The notes under the pieces: model-generated
What the model was told of the DNA's origin: nothing
What the model saw: the letters and a program-made list of their open reading frames with translations, nothing else
Database searches by the model: none
Part shown: positions 9,089-18,429 of the stretch, piece after piece
How positions within the stretch are numbered: position 1 is the first letter of the stretch
Layout of the letters: every line of letters begins with the position of its first letter
Program-made: the position numbers and the translations under genes
Assembly: GCF_025917685.1 (NCBI RefSeq)
Contig: NZ_CP089518.1
Coordinates: forward strand, 4,217,001 to 4,281,000
Origin: Bacillus cereus
GTDB taxonomy: Bacteria > Bacillota > Bacilli > Bacillales > Bacillaceae_G
Direction: 5' to 3'
DNA: 64,000 nt

Positions 9089-10995
9089 AAATGTTTCTTA
9101 TATTCTCTTTGAGCGAAGAAGAAATAAATGATACATGCTGCGATATAAAACAGAATGAACAAACCTACTTTTCTTAATGATCCATCCATAAAGAACGTAT
9201 TATGAAACGTATATAACGCAACTGCACTATGCATACTTCCTACTATAATTGGCGCAAAAAATAGCATACACAATTGCCAACGAGAAATTTTCCACACTTC
9301 TTCCTTCGTCATTCCAAGTTTGGAGAGCGCACCATACTGCTTTCGATCCGATGCAATATTATGAAACCATTTAAAATATACGATACTACATGAAGTGAGA
9401 AAGAATAATATACTAATGAATGAACCTAAAAATAGAGTAATATCGCCGCCTTCTTTCATATTCACATATAACTCCATATTACTTCGAAATGCATCATTAT
9501 TATCTTGTTTCATATGTTTCCGTAAATCTTCATTTAATTTCTTCGTATTTTCAATATTTGGTAATGTGTAGCCTCTATATATCATTTTTTCAGAATCCGG
9601 AATTGTATTTGCTATACTGTCAAAATCCGCATCATTCATGACGAAGAACAGACCATTAATGTGCGCAGGGTGATAGTTAAATTTCACCCCTTCTTTCTGA
9701 CCATTAAATACGAATGGATACGTTTGATTCATTACTTGTAATTGAATCTCTTTTTGATTATATACATTCGGATAATTACTTTTATTATAATAAACAAGTG
9801 TAACGGTTCCTGTTTTAGGATGATACGTTTTCTGCTTTTGTTTTCTTGCCTCTTGATTGTATTCACTTTCCTTTATAAGCGGCGCTACTTCTGTTTCTCC
9901 CTTATTGGATTGAAAGGATGCATACACTCCAACAAAACTCATAAATTGAAAATCATCATACCCATATTGATGTAGTAATTTTCCAACCGCCTCCTCCTCA
10001 AAAACTTCATGGGAAGAAGCACCTTTTTCTATGTACGAAAATGAGTGTACTCCTCCATCCCGCCACATATCTTGCATACTAGAAAAATATAAGAACACTG
10101 TACCTGTTGCTGTAACTACAAACGTCGTTGCCATAGACAACATGAAGAAAAAGCGACCATTTTCCTTCATTCGATGTGATAATTGATTCACTATAAACAA
10201 ATACGGATATGTATACATAATCTTTTTATTTCGTTTTATCATTTCTAATATTTGAGCAGTGCCGTGTGTAAAAGAAAAATACGTTCCGAAAAAGACAAGT
10301 ATAGCCACAGGAAAAAAATAGAATGCTATCGTTGACATCGTCGTTTGTAACGCTAACGCATATCCTATCCCTAAACAAATAAAGCCGAATATACAAAGCC
10401 ACATTGATGTTTTCTTCTCTTTTTTATCTGCTCGAAATTCTTTCAATAACCGAATGATTTTTATATTCCATATTCGTAAAGCACTTATAAAAGATAATAG
10501 AATAAAAACGACCATATATATAACAAACGTTACACCAATCGCCCTCACGTCAAATATGACAGGGAGTTCTTTCGGAAGACGAAGTAACATACTAAACACC
10601 ATGAAGAAGAGCTTTAAAAAGATCATGCCAAGCCCAATACCGAAAATATTAGCAAACATTCCAATTAATATTTGCTCGGTCATAATCACTCCTATTACGT
10701 TAGATTTCGTTGCTCCCATTAACATATATAACCCTAGTTCTTTCTTACGCGCTTCTATGAAAATAGAAGTAGAGTACAAAATAAATATGATAAAAAAAGA
10801 AATAATTATAATGTTACATATGATAAGACCCCAGCGTACATTTTGATACCACATCGTCTCTTGCATATACGGATGTACAATGATAGACATATATGCAAAA
10901 GACGCAAATATTGCAAAACAACTACTTAAGAAAAACACTTTATAATTACGCCAATTCCCCTTTATATTTTGCAGCGCTAGTTGCCGAATGTTCAT
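9082..10995 (-). CDS. BceB/FtsX-type ABC transporter permease (second copy)
   Basis: 637-residue integral membrane protein of the peptide-antibiotic (BceB/YxdM/VraG) permease family. It starts MNIRQLALQNIKGNWRNYK, the usual N-terminal signature. One TM segment follows, then a group of three at about 55-200, more around 205-300, a large extracellular domain (about 310-520) and three C-terminal TM segments. The FtsX motif region EARKKELGLYMLMGATKSNV is present. It is a paralogue of the preceding permease and lies 49 bp downstream of it across a hairpin. With only one ATPase gene, both permeases may share it, or this one may modulate the first. Confidence 0.88.
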   Translation of the reverse strand: MNIRQLALQNIKGNWRNYKVFFLSSCFAIFASFAYMSIIVHPYMQETMWYQNVRWGLIICNIIIISFFIIFILYSTSIFIEARKKELGLYMLMGATKSNVIGVIMTEQILIGMFANIFGIGLGMIFLKLFFMVFSMLLRLPKELPVIFDVRAIGVTFVIYMVVFILLSFISALRIWNIKIIRLLKEFRADKKEKKTSMWLCIFGFICLGIGYALALQTTMSTIAFYFFPVAILVFFGTYFSFTHGTAQILEMIKRNKKIMYTYPYLFIVNQLSHRMKENGRFFFMLSMATTFVVTATGTVFLYFSSMQDMWRDGGVHSFSYIEKGASSHEVFEEEAVGKLLHQYGYDDFQFMSFVGVYASFQSNKGETEVAPLIKESEYNQEARKQKQKTYHPKTGTVTLVYYNKSNYPNVYNQKEIQLQVMNQTYPFVFNGQKEGVKFNYHPAHINGLFFVMNDADFDSIANTIPDSEKMIYRGYTLPNIENTKKLNEDLRKHMKQDNNDAFRSNMELYVNMKEGGDITLFLGSFISILFFLTSCSIVYFKWFHNIASDRKQYGALSKLGMTKEEVWKISRWQLCMLFFAPIIVGSMHSAVALYTFHNTFFMDGSLRKVGLFILFYIAACIIYFFFAQREYKKHLD

Positions 10996-11026
10996 CTATC
11001 GTCCCCCTGTAACTTACTACATAGGC

Positions 11027-11054
11027 AAAAAGCTAGAGGTTTCCCTAGCTTTTT
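11027..11054 (-). terminator. Hairpin between the two permease genes
   Basis: AAAAAGCTAG (11027-11036) / CTAGCTTTTT (11045-11054), with extra GG/CC pairing inside the loop. It overlaps the stop of the first permease gene. It could terminate part of the transcripts, lowering expression of the second permease relative to the first. Confidence 0.65.
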
Positions 11055-12967
11055 ACGTGTTTTAAATATCCTCTTTGCGCGATCATAAAGTAAATGGCAG
11101 AAGCTACAATGTATGCGCCAATTACGATCGCACCTGATTTCCATAAATCAATATAAAGCATTTTCCCTAACGTATGAAGAGCAAATCCACTATGAATTGT
11201 ACCGATTAAGATTGGGATAAAGAAGATAACGCCCATTTGTCGAATTGCAATTTTATGAATTTCTTTGTCTGTCATACCGATTCTCTTTAACGATTTAAAC
11301 TGAATACGGTCTTGTTCTTTATCGTTAAACCATTTAAAGTATGTCATGCTACAAGCGAAGAAGAAGAACAGTACTGCTACGAAGAAACCGATGAACATTG
11401 TAATTGCTCCTGATTCTCTTATATCTTTATAAGCAAACACTGAATTTTTCAGTTCTCCTTGCTTTTCTGGCGCAATTTCCTTTTTCAAATCTAACACAAG
11501 GTCTTCAGTACTCTTCCAATCTTCAATATAATAACCGTAATATTTCGTCTTTTCTTCATCTGGTACGAGCTTTGCATATTTCTCAAAATCTTGATCATTC
11601 ACAATAAGATATTCATCATCATTAAAAACAGAATATGAAGTTGGTTCATTTAACTGAACAGACTGTTTTTGCCCATTAATTGTAATTTCATATGGCTTCG
11701 CACGATCTATCTTCACTAGATCATTTGTCATATCACTCATGATCATCGTCGCACTACCTGGTGCATTATGAACTTCTCTAACTTCTTCCCTTTTTTGTTT
11801 ACGCACTTCCGCATTATATTCTTTCTCTGCAATAATCGCTGTTGGCACTTCATGTTCACTGTTAAAAAACGCTATTTTCTGTGTTGCAGGTAGTTTTACG
11901 TAGGTTATTTTTCGTGCATCTTCAAATCCATTCTTTTTTAATAATACCTGTACTTTTTCCTCGTTAATAATGGTATGCGTATTTATACCCTTTTCCTCAT
12001 ATGAAATAGCATGTGGCGTAAGATCTATCGTTTTCGCACTCATATTTTCAAAATATACATAAAGCGTACCAACTGCTGAAGAAACAACAGCTGTAATGAT
12101 AGAAATAACAAATAGAAAACGAGCATTATCTTTCATTTTATAAATAAGATTGCTAAGGACGAACATGTTTGGATATGTATAAAATGATTGTTTTCTTTTT
12201 TGCAATGCTTTTAAAACGACTGTACTACCTTGTGTAAATAGTAAATACGTTCCTCCAATTGTCAGTCCGACGATTGGTAAGAAATACATTATAAAATTCA
12301 TAATTGTTACTTGGAAACAAAGGACATACGCTGCAATAATACATCCTATTCCTGCTACACATAACCATGTAAATGCAAACGGCTCTACTTTTTGTTTTCT
12401 AGCTTCCCTTAATAAATCAATAATTTGCAAACGTCCTACTGTCCAAACACTAAACAATGATAGGATTAAAAAGAGGATAAAGTATATGCCAGCTGTAATA
12501 AGAACTGCTTTTCCATTCCACACAAGCGGCAATGTTTTATCAACTTTTAGTAAGACACTGAGTGCTTGGAAAAATAGTTTTGAACAAAGCATTCCAATCC
12601 CGATACCTACTACAATTGCAGTACTACCTAACATAAGTTGTTCTAATATAATCATTCTGCCAAGTTGAGACTTTGTTCCGCCTATTAATGTTAATAAACC
12701 GAATTCTTTTTTTCTTGCTCGTAAAAACGTTGAATTTGCATATAAAATAAAGAGTGCTGAGAAGATGACTACGATGTAATTCATTGATTCTAACCCTTTT
12801 GTAATCATCGTCTTCATACTAATATTACCGCTTACGACATCTGGATGATAAATGAAGGAAGCATACATGAAAAATACGACAATCGATAAACAACTACTAA
12901 TAAGGAATGCTTTATAATTACGCCAATTTCCTTTTACGTTATTAAGCGCGAGCTGGCGAAAGTTCAT
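11045..12967 (-). CDS. BceB-type ABC transporter permease (first copy)
   Basis: 640-residue permease of the Bce family, which senses and removes cell-wall-active peptides such as bacitracin. It starts MNFRQLALNNVKGNWRNYK, has the FtsX signature RARKKEFGLLTLIGGTKSQL, about ten TM segments, and a large extracellular domain (about residues 305-515) between TM7 and TM8, which in BceB is the ligand-binding domain. It overlaps the ATPase gene by 26 bp, indicating translational coupling. The peptide specificity cannot be inferred. Confidence 0.9.
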   Translation of the reverse strand: MNFRQLALNNVKGNWRNYKAFLISSCLSIVVFFMYASFIYHPDVVSGNISMKTMITKGLESMNYIVVIFSALFILYANSTFLRARKKEFGLLTLIGGTKSQLGRMIILEQLMLGSTAIVVGIGIGMLCSKLFFQALSVLLKVDKTLPLVWNGKAVLITAGIYFILFLILSLFSVWTVGRLQIIDLLREARKQKVEPFAFTWLCVAGIGCIIAAYVLCFQVTIMNFIMYFLPIVGLTIGGTYLLFTQGSTVVLKALQKRKQSFYTYPNMFVLSNLIYKMKDNARFLFVISIITAVVSSAVGTLYVYFENMSAKTIDLTPHAISYEEKGINTHTIINEEKVQVLLKKNGFEDARKITYVKLPATQKIAFFNSEHEVPTAIIAEKEYNAEVRKQKREEVREVHNAPGSATMIMSDMTNDLVKIDRAKPYEITINGQKQSVQLNEPTSYSVFNDDEYLIVNDQDFEKYAKLVPDEEKTKYYGYYIEDWKSTEDLVLDLKKEIAPEKQGELKNSVFAYKDIRESGAITMFIGFFVAVLFFFFACSMTYFKWFNDKEQDRIQFKSLKRIGMTDKEIHKIAIRQMGVIFFIPILIGTIHSGFALHTLGKMLYIDLWKSGAIVIGAYIVASAIYFMIAQRGYLKHVKS

Positions 12968-13718
12968 GATATTCTCCTCCTAGCATCGCAAGTACGTCTA
13001 AAATTTCTTGGAAAAAGGCTTGCTTCGTTCTTCCTTTGTGTATTTCTGAGAAGATCTCTCCATCACGTATGAAGAGGATGCGTTCACAATAGCTAGCCGC
13101 TACTGGATCATGCGTAACCATTGCAATCGTTACTTTCTTTTGCTCATGCAAATCTTGAAGTGCTCCCATTAATGATTTCGCTGACTTAGAATCTAAGTTT
13201 CCCGTTGGCTCATCCGCTAAAATTAACGTCGGTTCATGAATGATTGCTCTCGCAGCTGCTGCACGTTGTTGTTGTCCGCCTGATACTTCATATACTTTTT
13301 TATTTAAAATTTCTTCGATGTTTAAAAACTTCGCAATTTCCAGTACTTTTGTATCGATTTCATTTACAGATTTCTTCGCCATTACAAGCGGTAAAATAAT
13401 ATTTTCTTTAATCGATAACGTATCAAGTAAGTTAAAATCTTGGAAAATGAATCCTAAATGTGTACGGCGAAACTCTGCTAATTTTGCTGCACGCATTTGA
13501 TTAATTTCTTCACCATTTACAAGCACATGACCTGAAGTTTGCTTATCAATTGTTGCTAATAAATTTAAAAGCGTTGTTTTTCCGCTTCCTGAAGGACCCA
13601 TAATCCCTACAAATTCGCCTTCTTCAATTTTAAAATTTATATCATTTAAAGCAGTCGTCGCTACTGAACCTTTCGATTGATACACCTTTGTTAAGCCTTT
13701 TACTTCAAGAACACTCAT
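12942..13718 (-). CDS. BceA-type ABC transporter ATP-binding protein
   Basis: 258-residue nucleotide-binding subunit of the MacB/BceA type. It has Walker A GPSGSGKTTLL (about 41-51), a Q-loop in HLGFIFQDFNLL, signature VSGGQQQRAAAARAI, Walker B LILADEPTGNLDSKS and the switch histidine in MVTHDP. It pairs with the downstream permease genes. The start has AGGGGGATTAG upstream. A palindromic operator candidate lies between it and the histidine kinase gene. Confidence 0.93.
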   Translation of the reverse strand: MSVLEVKGLTKVYQSKGSVATTALNDINFKIEEGEFVGIMGPSGSGKTTLLNLLATIDKQTSGHVLVNGEEINQMRAAKLAEFRRTHLGFIFQDFNLLDTLSIKENIILPLVMAKKSVNEIDTKVLEIAKFLNIEEILNKKVYEVSGGQQQRAAAARAIIHEPTLILADEPTGNLDSKSAKSLMGALQDLHEQKKVTIAMVTHDPVAASYCERILFIRDGEIFSEIHKGRTKQAFFQEILDVLAMLGGEYHELSPARA

Positions 13719-13751
13719 TTCTAATCCCCCTATGTGTTTTCTTCTTACATT

Positions 13752-13809
13752 TACTATAAGAAAAATAAGAAAAAGAAACGATTGATTTTCCTTACAAAAC
13801 GTTTTGTTA
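13752..13809 (-). promoter_or_regulatory. Candidate response-regulator operator and promoter for the ABC genes
   Basis: The palindrome ACAAAACGTTTTGT (13794-13807, perfect 14 bp) lies inside TTACAAAACGTTTTGTTA. About 35 bp further downstream on the minus strand is TATAGT (13758-13753) with no good -35 box. Such an arrangement fits an activator-dependent promoter driven by an OmpR-type regulator, most simply the linked BceR-like protein. The operator overlaps the end of the kinase gene. Confidence 0.55.
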
Positions 13810-13811
13810 TC

Positions 13812-14894
13812 TTACAGTTTTGTCATTTTTCTCATCAATGCATGATATTCTTCATCTTTTGCAAATTGGAATGTGAATGTCGTTCCTTCTCCTTCAGCCG
13901 ATTGAACATACATTCCATGATGTAAATTATCGCAAATTTCCTTCGTAATATATAAACCCATTCCAGTCGCTTCTCTCGTTTTACGGCCGTTTATTCCCGT
14001 AAAGAATGGATCAAATATGCGCTTTACATCTTGCTCTGGAATACCGATTCCATTGTCCTTAATATGTAGTAACACCTTTTGATCTTTCTCTTCAATTTGA
14101 AATTGAATTTCTTTTTTCTCTGCTTCTGCAATTTTTGTATACTTAATTGCATTTACAACAATTTGGCTCATGGCGATACTAAGCCACTTTCTATCAGACG
14201 CAATCATACAAGCTTCTTCTTCAACCATCAGTTTCGGAAATACAGACGATTGAATGAACGACTTTCGATTTTCATTAATAATATCTCGAATGACATCTAT
14301 AACATTTACTACTTCTACTTTATAATCCTTCGCAAACTGATCTAATCTTGCCATATGTAACGCTAAATCTAAGCCATTTAAAATACGGTTATTTTCTTCA
14401 CGAATACTTTCAATCGTTCCCCTTGCCTCACGATGTTCCTTACCATATTTCTGTAACAATAATTCAATAACCGATACTGGTGTTTTCATTTGATGAATCC
14501 ATTGGTTCATAAATATCATTTGCTGTTGCTCTTTCGCATGCTGTTTATGAACTTCATTCATATATTGCTGCCTTAATAGCGTAAACGATTCGACGACCAT
14601 CTCTTGTTCTGACGTATAAGAAGTATCGATAAGTAAGGAGTCATGTAATGTATTTCCGCCAGTAACATACTTTTCGATCCTCTTTAAAAACACACTCCGT
14701 TTTCGGTAATCGTAAATGAGGTATACAGTAAACACAACTGTCCCTAATAAAAGTCCGTATAACCACGTGCTCCAATCAATGGATTTCTTTTCTAAAAGAC
14801 TTTGCAACTGCAAAACGAGCCCAAATAAACAAAGGCTAACAATATAAGAAAGAATTAAAGAAAAGCGGTCCATGAGGTAATTTTTAACCTTCAT
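13812..14894 (-). CDS. Intramembrane-sensing histidine kinase (BceS-like)
   Basis: 360-residue kinase with two N-terminal TM helices (about 12-32 and 43-63), only a short loop between them and no sensor domain. This is the hallmark of BceS-type kinases that read flux through a partner ABC transporter. Phosphoacceptor H134 is in NQWIHQMKTPVSV. The ATPase has N box QIVVNAIKYTK, G1 DNGIGIPEQD and G2 GMGLYITKEI. The start is placed at MKVKNYLM, preceded by GCGAAGG and overlapping the regulator stop by 11 bp. The longer upstream start lies within the regulator gene. Confidence 0.9.
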   Translation of the reverse strand: MKVKNYLMDRFSLILSYIVSLCLFGLVLQLQSLLEKKSIDWSTWLYGLLLGTVVFTVYLIYDYRKRSVFLKRIEKYVTGGNTLHDSLLIDTSYTSEQEMVVESFTLLRQQYMNEVHKQHAKEQQQMIFMNQWIHQMKTPVSVIELLLQKYGKEHREARGTIESIREENNRILNGLDLALHMARLDQFAKDYKVEVVNVIDVIRDIINENRKSFIQSSVFPKLMVEEEACMIASDRKWLSIAMSQIVVNAIKYTKIAEAEKKEIQFQIEEKDQKVLLHIKDNGIGIPEQDVKRIFDPFFTGINGRKTREATGMGLYITKEICDNLHHGMYVQSAEGEGTTFTFQFAKDEEYHALMRKMTKL

Positions 14895-15591
14895 GCCCTT
14901 CGCCCCACTCTGTAAGAAGCGCATAACCATATCCACGTTTCGTTACAATTGCATTTTTAATGCCTAACTCCTCTAGTTTCTTCCTTACACGTTTTACATT
15001 TACGGTTAATGTATTATCATCAACAAAGGCTACTTCATCCCACAGGGCCTCTAATAGTTCTTCGCGCGTTACGTATTGATTCGCCTGTTTCATTAAACAC
15101 TCTAATAAGTAAAATTCATTTTTTGTCAGTTCTGTTTGTTGCCCTTGCCACTCAACAACGTGTTGAGAAGGGAATAACAACAGTCCATTTACACCTAAAC
15201 AATCACTCTCAGCAGCAGCAGCATACTCACCATACCCACGGCGAAGTGCACTTTTCACCTTTGCCATTACAATATCTAAGTGGAATGGCTTCGTAATGTA
15301 ATCATCTCCACCATTTTCAATCGCCATTACTTGATCCATTTCCCCTGTTCTTGCAGAAACAAAAATAATCGGCGCATTCGATACAGTGCGGATTTGACGA
15401 CACCAATAGAAACCATCAAAGTACGGTAAATTAATATCGAGTAACACTAGATGTGGATTTATTTTTACGAACTCATTTTTTATATGACGTAAATCACTTA
15501 CTCTAAATGATTGATAGCCATACCTTTCTAAATGCTCCTCTAATATTCCCGCGATTTTCTCATCGTCTTCTACAATTAATATTTTATACAT
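14884..15591 (-). CDS. OmpR/PhoB-type response regulator (BceR-like)
   Basis: 235 residues. The receiver domain has acidic residues EDD (8-10), phospho-acceptor D52 in LVLLDINLP, and a conserved lysine in GGDDYITKPF. The C-terminal winged helix runs from about 135 to 230 (LTKNEFYLLECLMKQ, DDNTLTVNVKRVRKKLEE). It forms a two-component pair with the overlapping kinase gene. It probably activates the adjacent ABC transporter genes through the palindrome in front of the ATPase gene. Confidence 0.92.
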   Translation of the reverse strand: MYKILIVEDDEKIAGILEEHLERYGYQSFRVSDLRHIKNEFVKINPHLVLLDINLPYFDGFYWCRQIRTVSNAPIIFVSARTGEMDQVMAIENGGDDYITKPFHLDIVMAKVKSALRRGYGEYAAAAESDCLGVNGLLLFPSQHVVEWQGQQTELTKNEFYLLECLMKQANQYVTREELLEALWDEVAFVDDNTLTVNVKRVRKKLEELGIKNAIVTKRGYGYALLTEWGEGHEG

Positions 15592-15718
15592 GTTCTCTTT
15601 CTCCCCATAAATATTCTTCTAAAATTACTTCTTTTTCTATTATAAATTGAAAATTTGATTAGTGGAGATTTTTTCCTATAAGAATCAGACTTTTACGATA
15701 TAAAGTGAAACTTTAATC

Positions 15719-15841
15719 GGTGGGGCTTTTGTTCCTCCCCCACTGATTATTAGCCCACACCAATTGGGTGTTTACGGGCAGTAAGGCTCCCCCTAAACTT
15801 CTTTGCTCCAGCTGAATTTTGAGGTGGAAGTTTTACTGCCC
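15719..15841. repeat. Multi-hairpin intergenic element, probably a dispersed cereus-group repeat
   Basis: Three nested or successive inverted repeats: GTGGGG (15720-15725) / CCCCAC (15738-15743); ACACC/GGTGT-type hairpin around 15757-15771; GGGCAGTAA (15776-15784) / TTACTGCCC (15833-15841) enclosing about 48 bases. There is no ORF. It occupies most of the gap between the response regulator and obg. It resembles short non-coding repeats I associate with B. cereus group genomes, but I cannot assign a family number. Confidence 0.55.
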
Positions 15842-15856
15842 ACAAATAGCGGGATA

Positions 15857-15892
15857 AAAAAAAGACTGCCATATTTCGGCAGTCTTAATCGA
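15857..15892 (-). terminator. Terminator after obg
   Basis: Inverted repeat AAGACTGCC (15863-15871) / GGCAGTCTT (15879-15887) with ATATTTC loop, followed on the minus strand by T-rich sequence. It sits immediately downstream of, and touches, the obg stop. Confidence 0.75.
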
Positions 15893-17168
15893 TAAATTCA
15901 AATTGATATTCAAGAATTTTTACAATATCTCCGTCTACTGCACCACGTGCACGAAGAGCTTCATCAATACCCATTCCACGCATTTGACGAGCAAATCGGC
16001 GTACAGATTCATCACGTGAGAAGTCTGTCATTTTGAATGTTTTCTCAATATCATAACCAGAAATAACAAATGTGCCATCACTTTCGCGTGTAATTTCAAA
16101 ATTAGATTCAGATTCAAATTTGTACATTACACTTGCTTCAGATTCTTCTACATCATCGTACATTGGGAATTCTGGTGTTGTTTCTAATAAGTTCGCTACT
16201 TCAAATAGTAAGTCACGAACACCTTGTTTCGTTACAGCTGAGATTGGGAAAATTTTCACTTCGTCTCCCAATTTTTCTTTAAATGCTTGTAAGTTTTCTT
16301 CTGCACCTGGCATATCCATTTTGTTTGCAACAACAACTTGTGGACGCTCAGTTAAACGCATATTGTATTCTTTTAGTTCACTATTGATTGTTACATAATC
16401 TTCATATGGCTCACGGCCTTCTAAACCAGACATATCGATAACGTGCACGATTACACGTGTACGCTCAATATGACGTAAGAATTGGTGTCCAAGTCCGACG
16501 CCGGCATGTGCGCCTTCAATTAGTCCAGGAAGGTCAGCCATAACGAAGCTGCGGTTATCACCAGTTTCAACAACACCAAGATTTGGAACGATTGTTGTAA
16601 AGTGATACTCTGCAATTTTCGGACGCGCTGATGATACAACAGATAATAATGTAGATTTACCTACACTCGGGAATCCAACAAGTCCAACATCTGCTAGTAC
16701 TTTAAGTTCTAGCGTGACATCACGTTCTTGACCTGGTTCCCCGTTCTCAGCGATTTCTGGCGCTGGGTTCGTCGGTGTTGCGAAACGTGAGTTACCACGG
16801 CCACCGCGGCCACCTTTTGCGATTACAGCTGTTTGTTCATGCGTTACTAAATCGGCAAGAATTTCACCTGTTTTTTCATCTTTTACTATTGTTCCCGGTG
16901 GAACCTTTACGATTAAATCTTCAGATTTACGACCGTGCTGACCTTTACTCATTCCGTGCTGACCACGATCAGCTTTGAAATGACGTTGGTAGCGGAAGTC
17001 CATTAATGTACGTAAGCCTTCCTCAACAACGAAAACAACATCTGCACCTTTACCACCGTCGCCACCTGCTGGGCCACCTTTAGGTACATACTTCTCACGA
17101 CGATACGCAACCATTCCGTTACCACCGTCGCCGCCTTTTACATATATCTTGACCTGATCTACAAACAT
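15885..17168 (-). CDS. obg: GTPase Obg/CgtA
   Basis: Essential GTPase in late 50S assembly and the stress/sporulation response. It has a glycine-rich Obg fold in residues 1-158 ([20 protein letters not shown]), a G domain with G1 [12 protein letters not shown]3 [10 protein letters not shown]4 NKMD and G5 SAVTKQG, and an OCT domain at the C-terminus (about 350-427). The start is placed at [10 protein letters not shown], whose ATG overlaps the spo0B stop (TAATG). A 27-residue upstream extension is out of family. Co-transcription with spo0B is conserved in Bacillus. Confidence 0.96.
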   Translation of the reverse strand: MFVDQVKIYVKGGDGGNGMVAYRREKYVPKGGPAGGDGGKGADVVFVVEEGLRTLMDFRYQRHFKADRGQHGMSKGQHGRKSEDLIVKVPPGTIVKDEKTGEILADLVTHEQTAVIAKGGRGGRGNSRFATPTNPAPEIAENGEPGQERDVTLELKVLADVGLVGFPSVGKSTLLSVVSSARPKIAEYHFTTIVPNLGVVETGDNRSFVMADLPGLIEGAHAGVGLGHQFLRHIERTRVIVHVIDMSGLEGREPYEDYVTINSELKEYNMRLTERPQVVVANKMDMPGAEENLQAFKEKLGDEVKIFPISAVTKQGVRDLLFEVANLLETTPEFPMYDDVEESEASVMYKFESESNFEITRESDGTFVISGYDIEKTFKMTDFSRDESVRRFARQMRGMGIDEALRARGAVDGDIVKILEYQFEFID

Positions 17169-17716
17169 TATTTCACCACACTTTTTTCGATTGGTTGTAA
17201 TATAACTGAGACTTCTTCGTCTCGTACTGTATAAGAAATGGAATACCATTTATTGTTTTGGTTCGCAAGCCAATTCTGTAGTTCTTCTACACTCGTTAGC
17301 TTACCACGAAAATCAAAAAAGAAACGAGCATTCTCCGCGTCACATTCAATTGTGATACAAACATAATTTTCAACATATACGTCTAAACTATGCTGAAGCA
17401 TTGAGAAAAATTGATTCGTCCATGTACATACAGTCTCATCTAAGTGAGATAAGTTATGTAATTTCCCTAATACTTCGTACTCCAATAAGCACGGCTGCTG
17501 TTTCCAATTATATGTTAAAATCCACTCTGAAAATAAAGGCATTGATAGCCCTATCAGATTGGATTCTTGTCTCGCTTCTTGGACAAAACGATCGATGAGC
17601 CTATGAATCTCTTCCACTTTTCCAAGGGAAAGGTTTCCTTTAACCATCTGCATACGATTGAGCCAATCATGTCTTGAATGGCGCAACGCATCTATAATTG
17701 TCCATTTTTCATTCAT
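17168..17716 (-). CDS. spo0B: Sporulation phosphotransferase Spo0B
   Basis: Transfers phosphoryl groups from Spo0F to Spo0A in the sporulation phosphorelay. The phosphorylated histidine is probably H16 in [12 protein letters not shown], within the first helix of the dimerisation hairpin. The rest is a degenerate kinase-like domain. At 182 residues it is close to the B. subtilis protein, and this family diverges quickly. It is translationally coupled to obg and separated from rpmA by a strong terminator, so it may have its own promoter. Confidence 0.92.
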   Translation of the reverse strand: MNEKWTIIDALRHSRHDWLNRMQMVKGNLSLGKVEEIHRLIDRFVQEARQESNLIGLSMPLFSEWILTYNWKQQPCLLEYEVLGKLHNLSHLDETVCTWTNQFFSMLQHSLDVYVENYVCITIECDAENARFFFDFRGKLTSVEELQNWLANQNNKWYSISYTVRDEEVSVILQPIEKSVVK

Positions 17717-17735
17717 TTAGATACCCCTTAATATA

Positions 17736-17771
17736 GAAAAACTCTAACCTGCACTCAGGTTAGAGTTTTCC
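17736..17771 (-). terminator. Terminator of the rplU-prp-rpmA operon
   Basis: Perfect 14-bp stem AAAACTCTAACCTG (17738-17751) / CAGGTTAGAGTTTT (17756-17769) with 4-base loop and flanking T. Confidence 0.9.
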
Positions 17772-17779
17772 GTGAGTTC

Positions 17780-18070
17780 TTATGCTTCTTGAGCAACAGG
17801 ATATACGCTCACTTGTTTGCGGTCACGGCCAAGACGCTCAAAGCGTACTACGCCGTCAACTTTCGCGTATAAAGTGTCATCGCCACCACGACCAACGTTA
17901 ACACCTGGATAAATTTTTGTACCGCGTTGACGGTAAAGAATTGAACCACCTGAAACCGTTTGACCATCTGCGCGTTTAGCACCAAGACGTTTTGACTGAG
18001 AGTCACGACCGTTCTTTGTACTACCTACACCTTTCTTAGATGCGAAAAACTGAAGATCTAATCTTAACAT
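17780..18070 (-). CDS. rpmA: 50S ribosomal protein bL27
   Basis: Protein L27 at the ribosomal peptidyl-transferase centre. The 96 residues begin with MLRLDLQFF before [15 protein letters not shown]. The N-terminal nine residues are the extension removed in Firmicutes by the cysteine protease Prp, whose gene lies four bases upstream. The conserved core [26 protein letters not shown] follows. It belongs to rplU-prp-rpmA. Confidence 0.98.
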   Translation of the reverse strand: MLRLDLQFFASKKGVGSTKNGRDSQSKRLGAKRADGQTVSGGSILYRQRGTKIYPGVNVGRGGDDTLYAKVDGVVRFERLGRDRKQVSVYPVAQEA

Positions 18071-18073
18071 ACG

Positions 18074-18418
18074 TTACACCTCCTGCACTTTTTCTATTAA
18101 ACGGATATACTTTCCGTAATCAAGTTCGATCGTCTTTAGCGAAACAACCAATCCTTCTAAAAGCGTTTGTGCTTTTTCTGCTGCATGAACGTCTAAATCA
18201 TTAGGCAATTCATACGTTAAGAATCCGCCATCACTTCCGAGTTCAATAGTTGCCTGCACATTACAAAGTTCTTCCACTGCATTTATAGAACCAAACACAA
18301 CCGCTGTAGTTCCAGCACAGACAAGGTCTTGTCCATGTGGCGCATAATCGGCATGTCCAGTCATTTTAAATGATTGGATACTTCCTAATTTCGTGCGACT
18401 TATCGTAATTTTAATCAT
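18074..18418 (-). CDS. prp: Ribosomal-processing cysteine protease Prp (YsxB)
   Basis: Removes the N-terminal extension of ribosomal protein L27, required for functional ribosomes in Firmicutes lacking pre-processed L27. The 114 residues carry the catalytic histidine in TGHADYAPHGQDLVCAG and the cysteine in DLVCAGTTAV. The position between rplU and rpmA is conserved, and here the substrate's uncleaved extension is visible in the next gene. Confidence 0.95.
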   Translation of the reverse strand: MIKITISRTKLGSIQSFKMTGHADYAPHGQDLVCAGTTAVVFGSINAVEELCNVQATIELGSDGGFLTYELPNDLDVHAAEKAQTLLEGLVVSLKTIELDYGKYIRLIEKVQEV

Positions 18419-18429
18419 GTTAACCTGAA

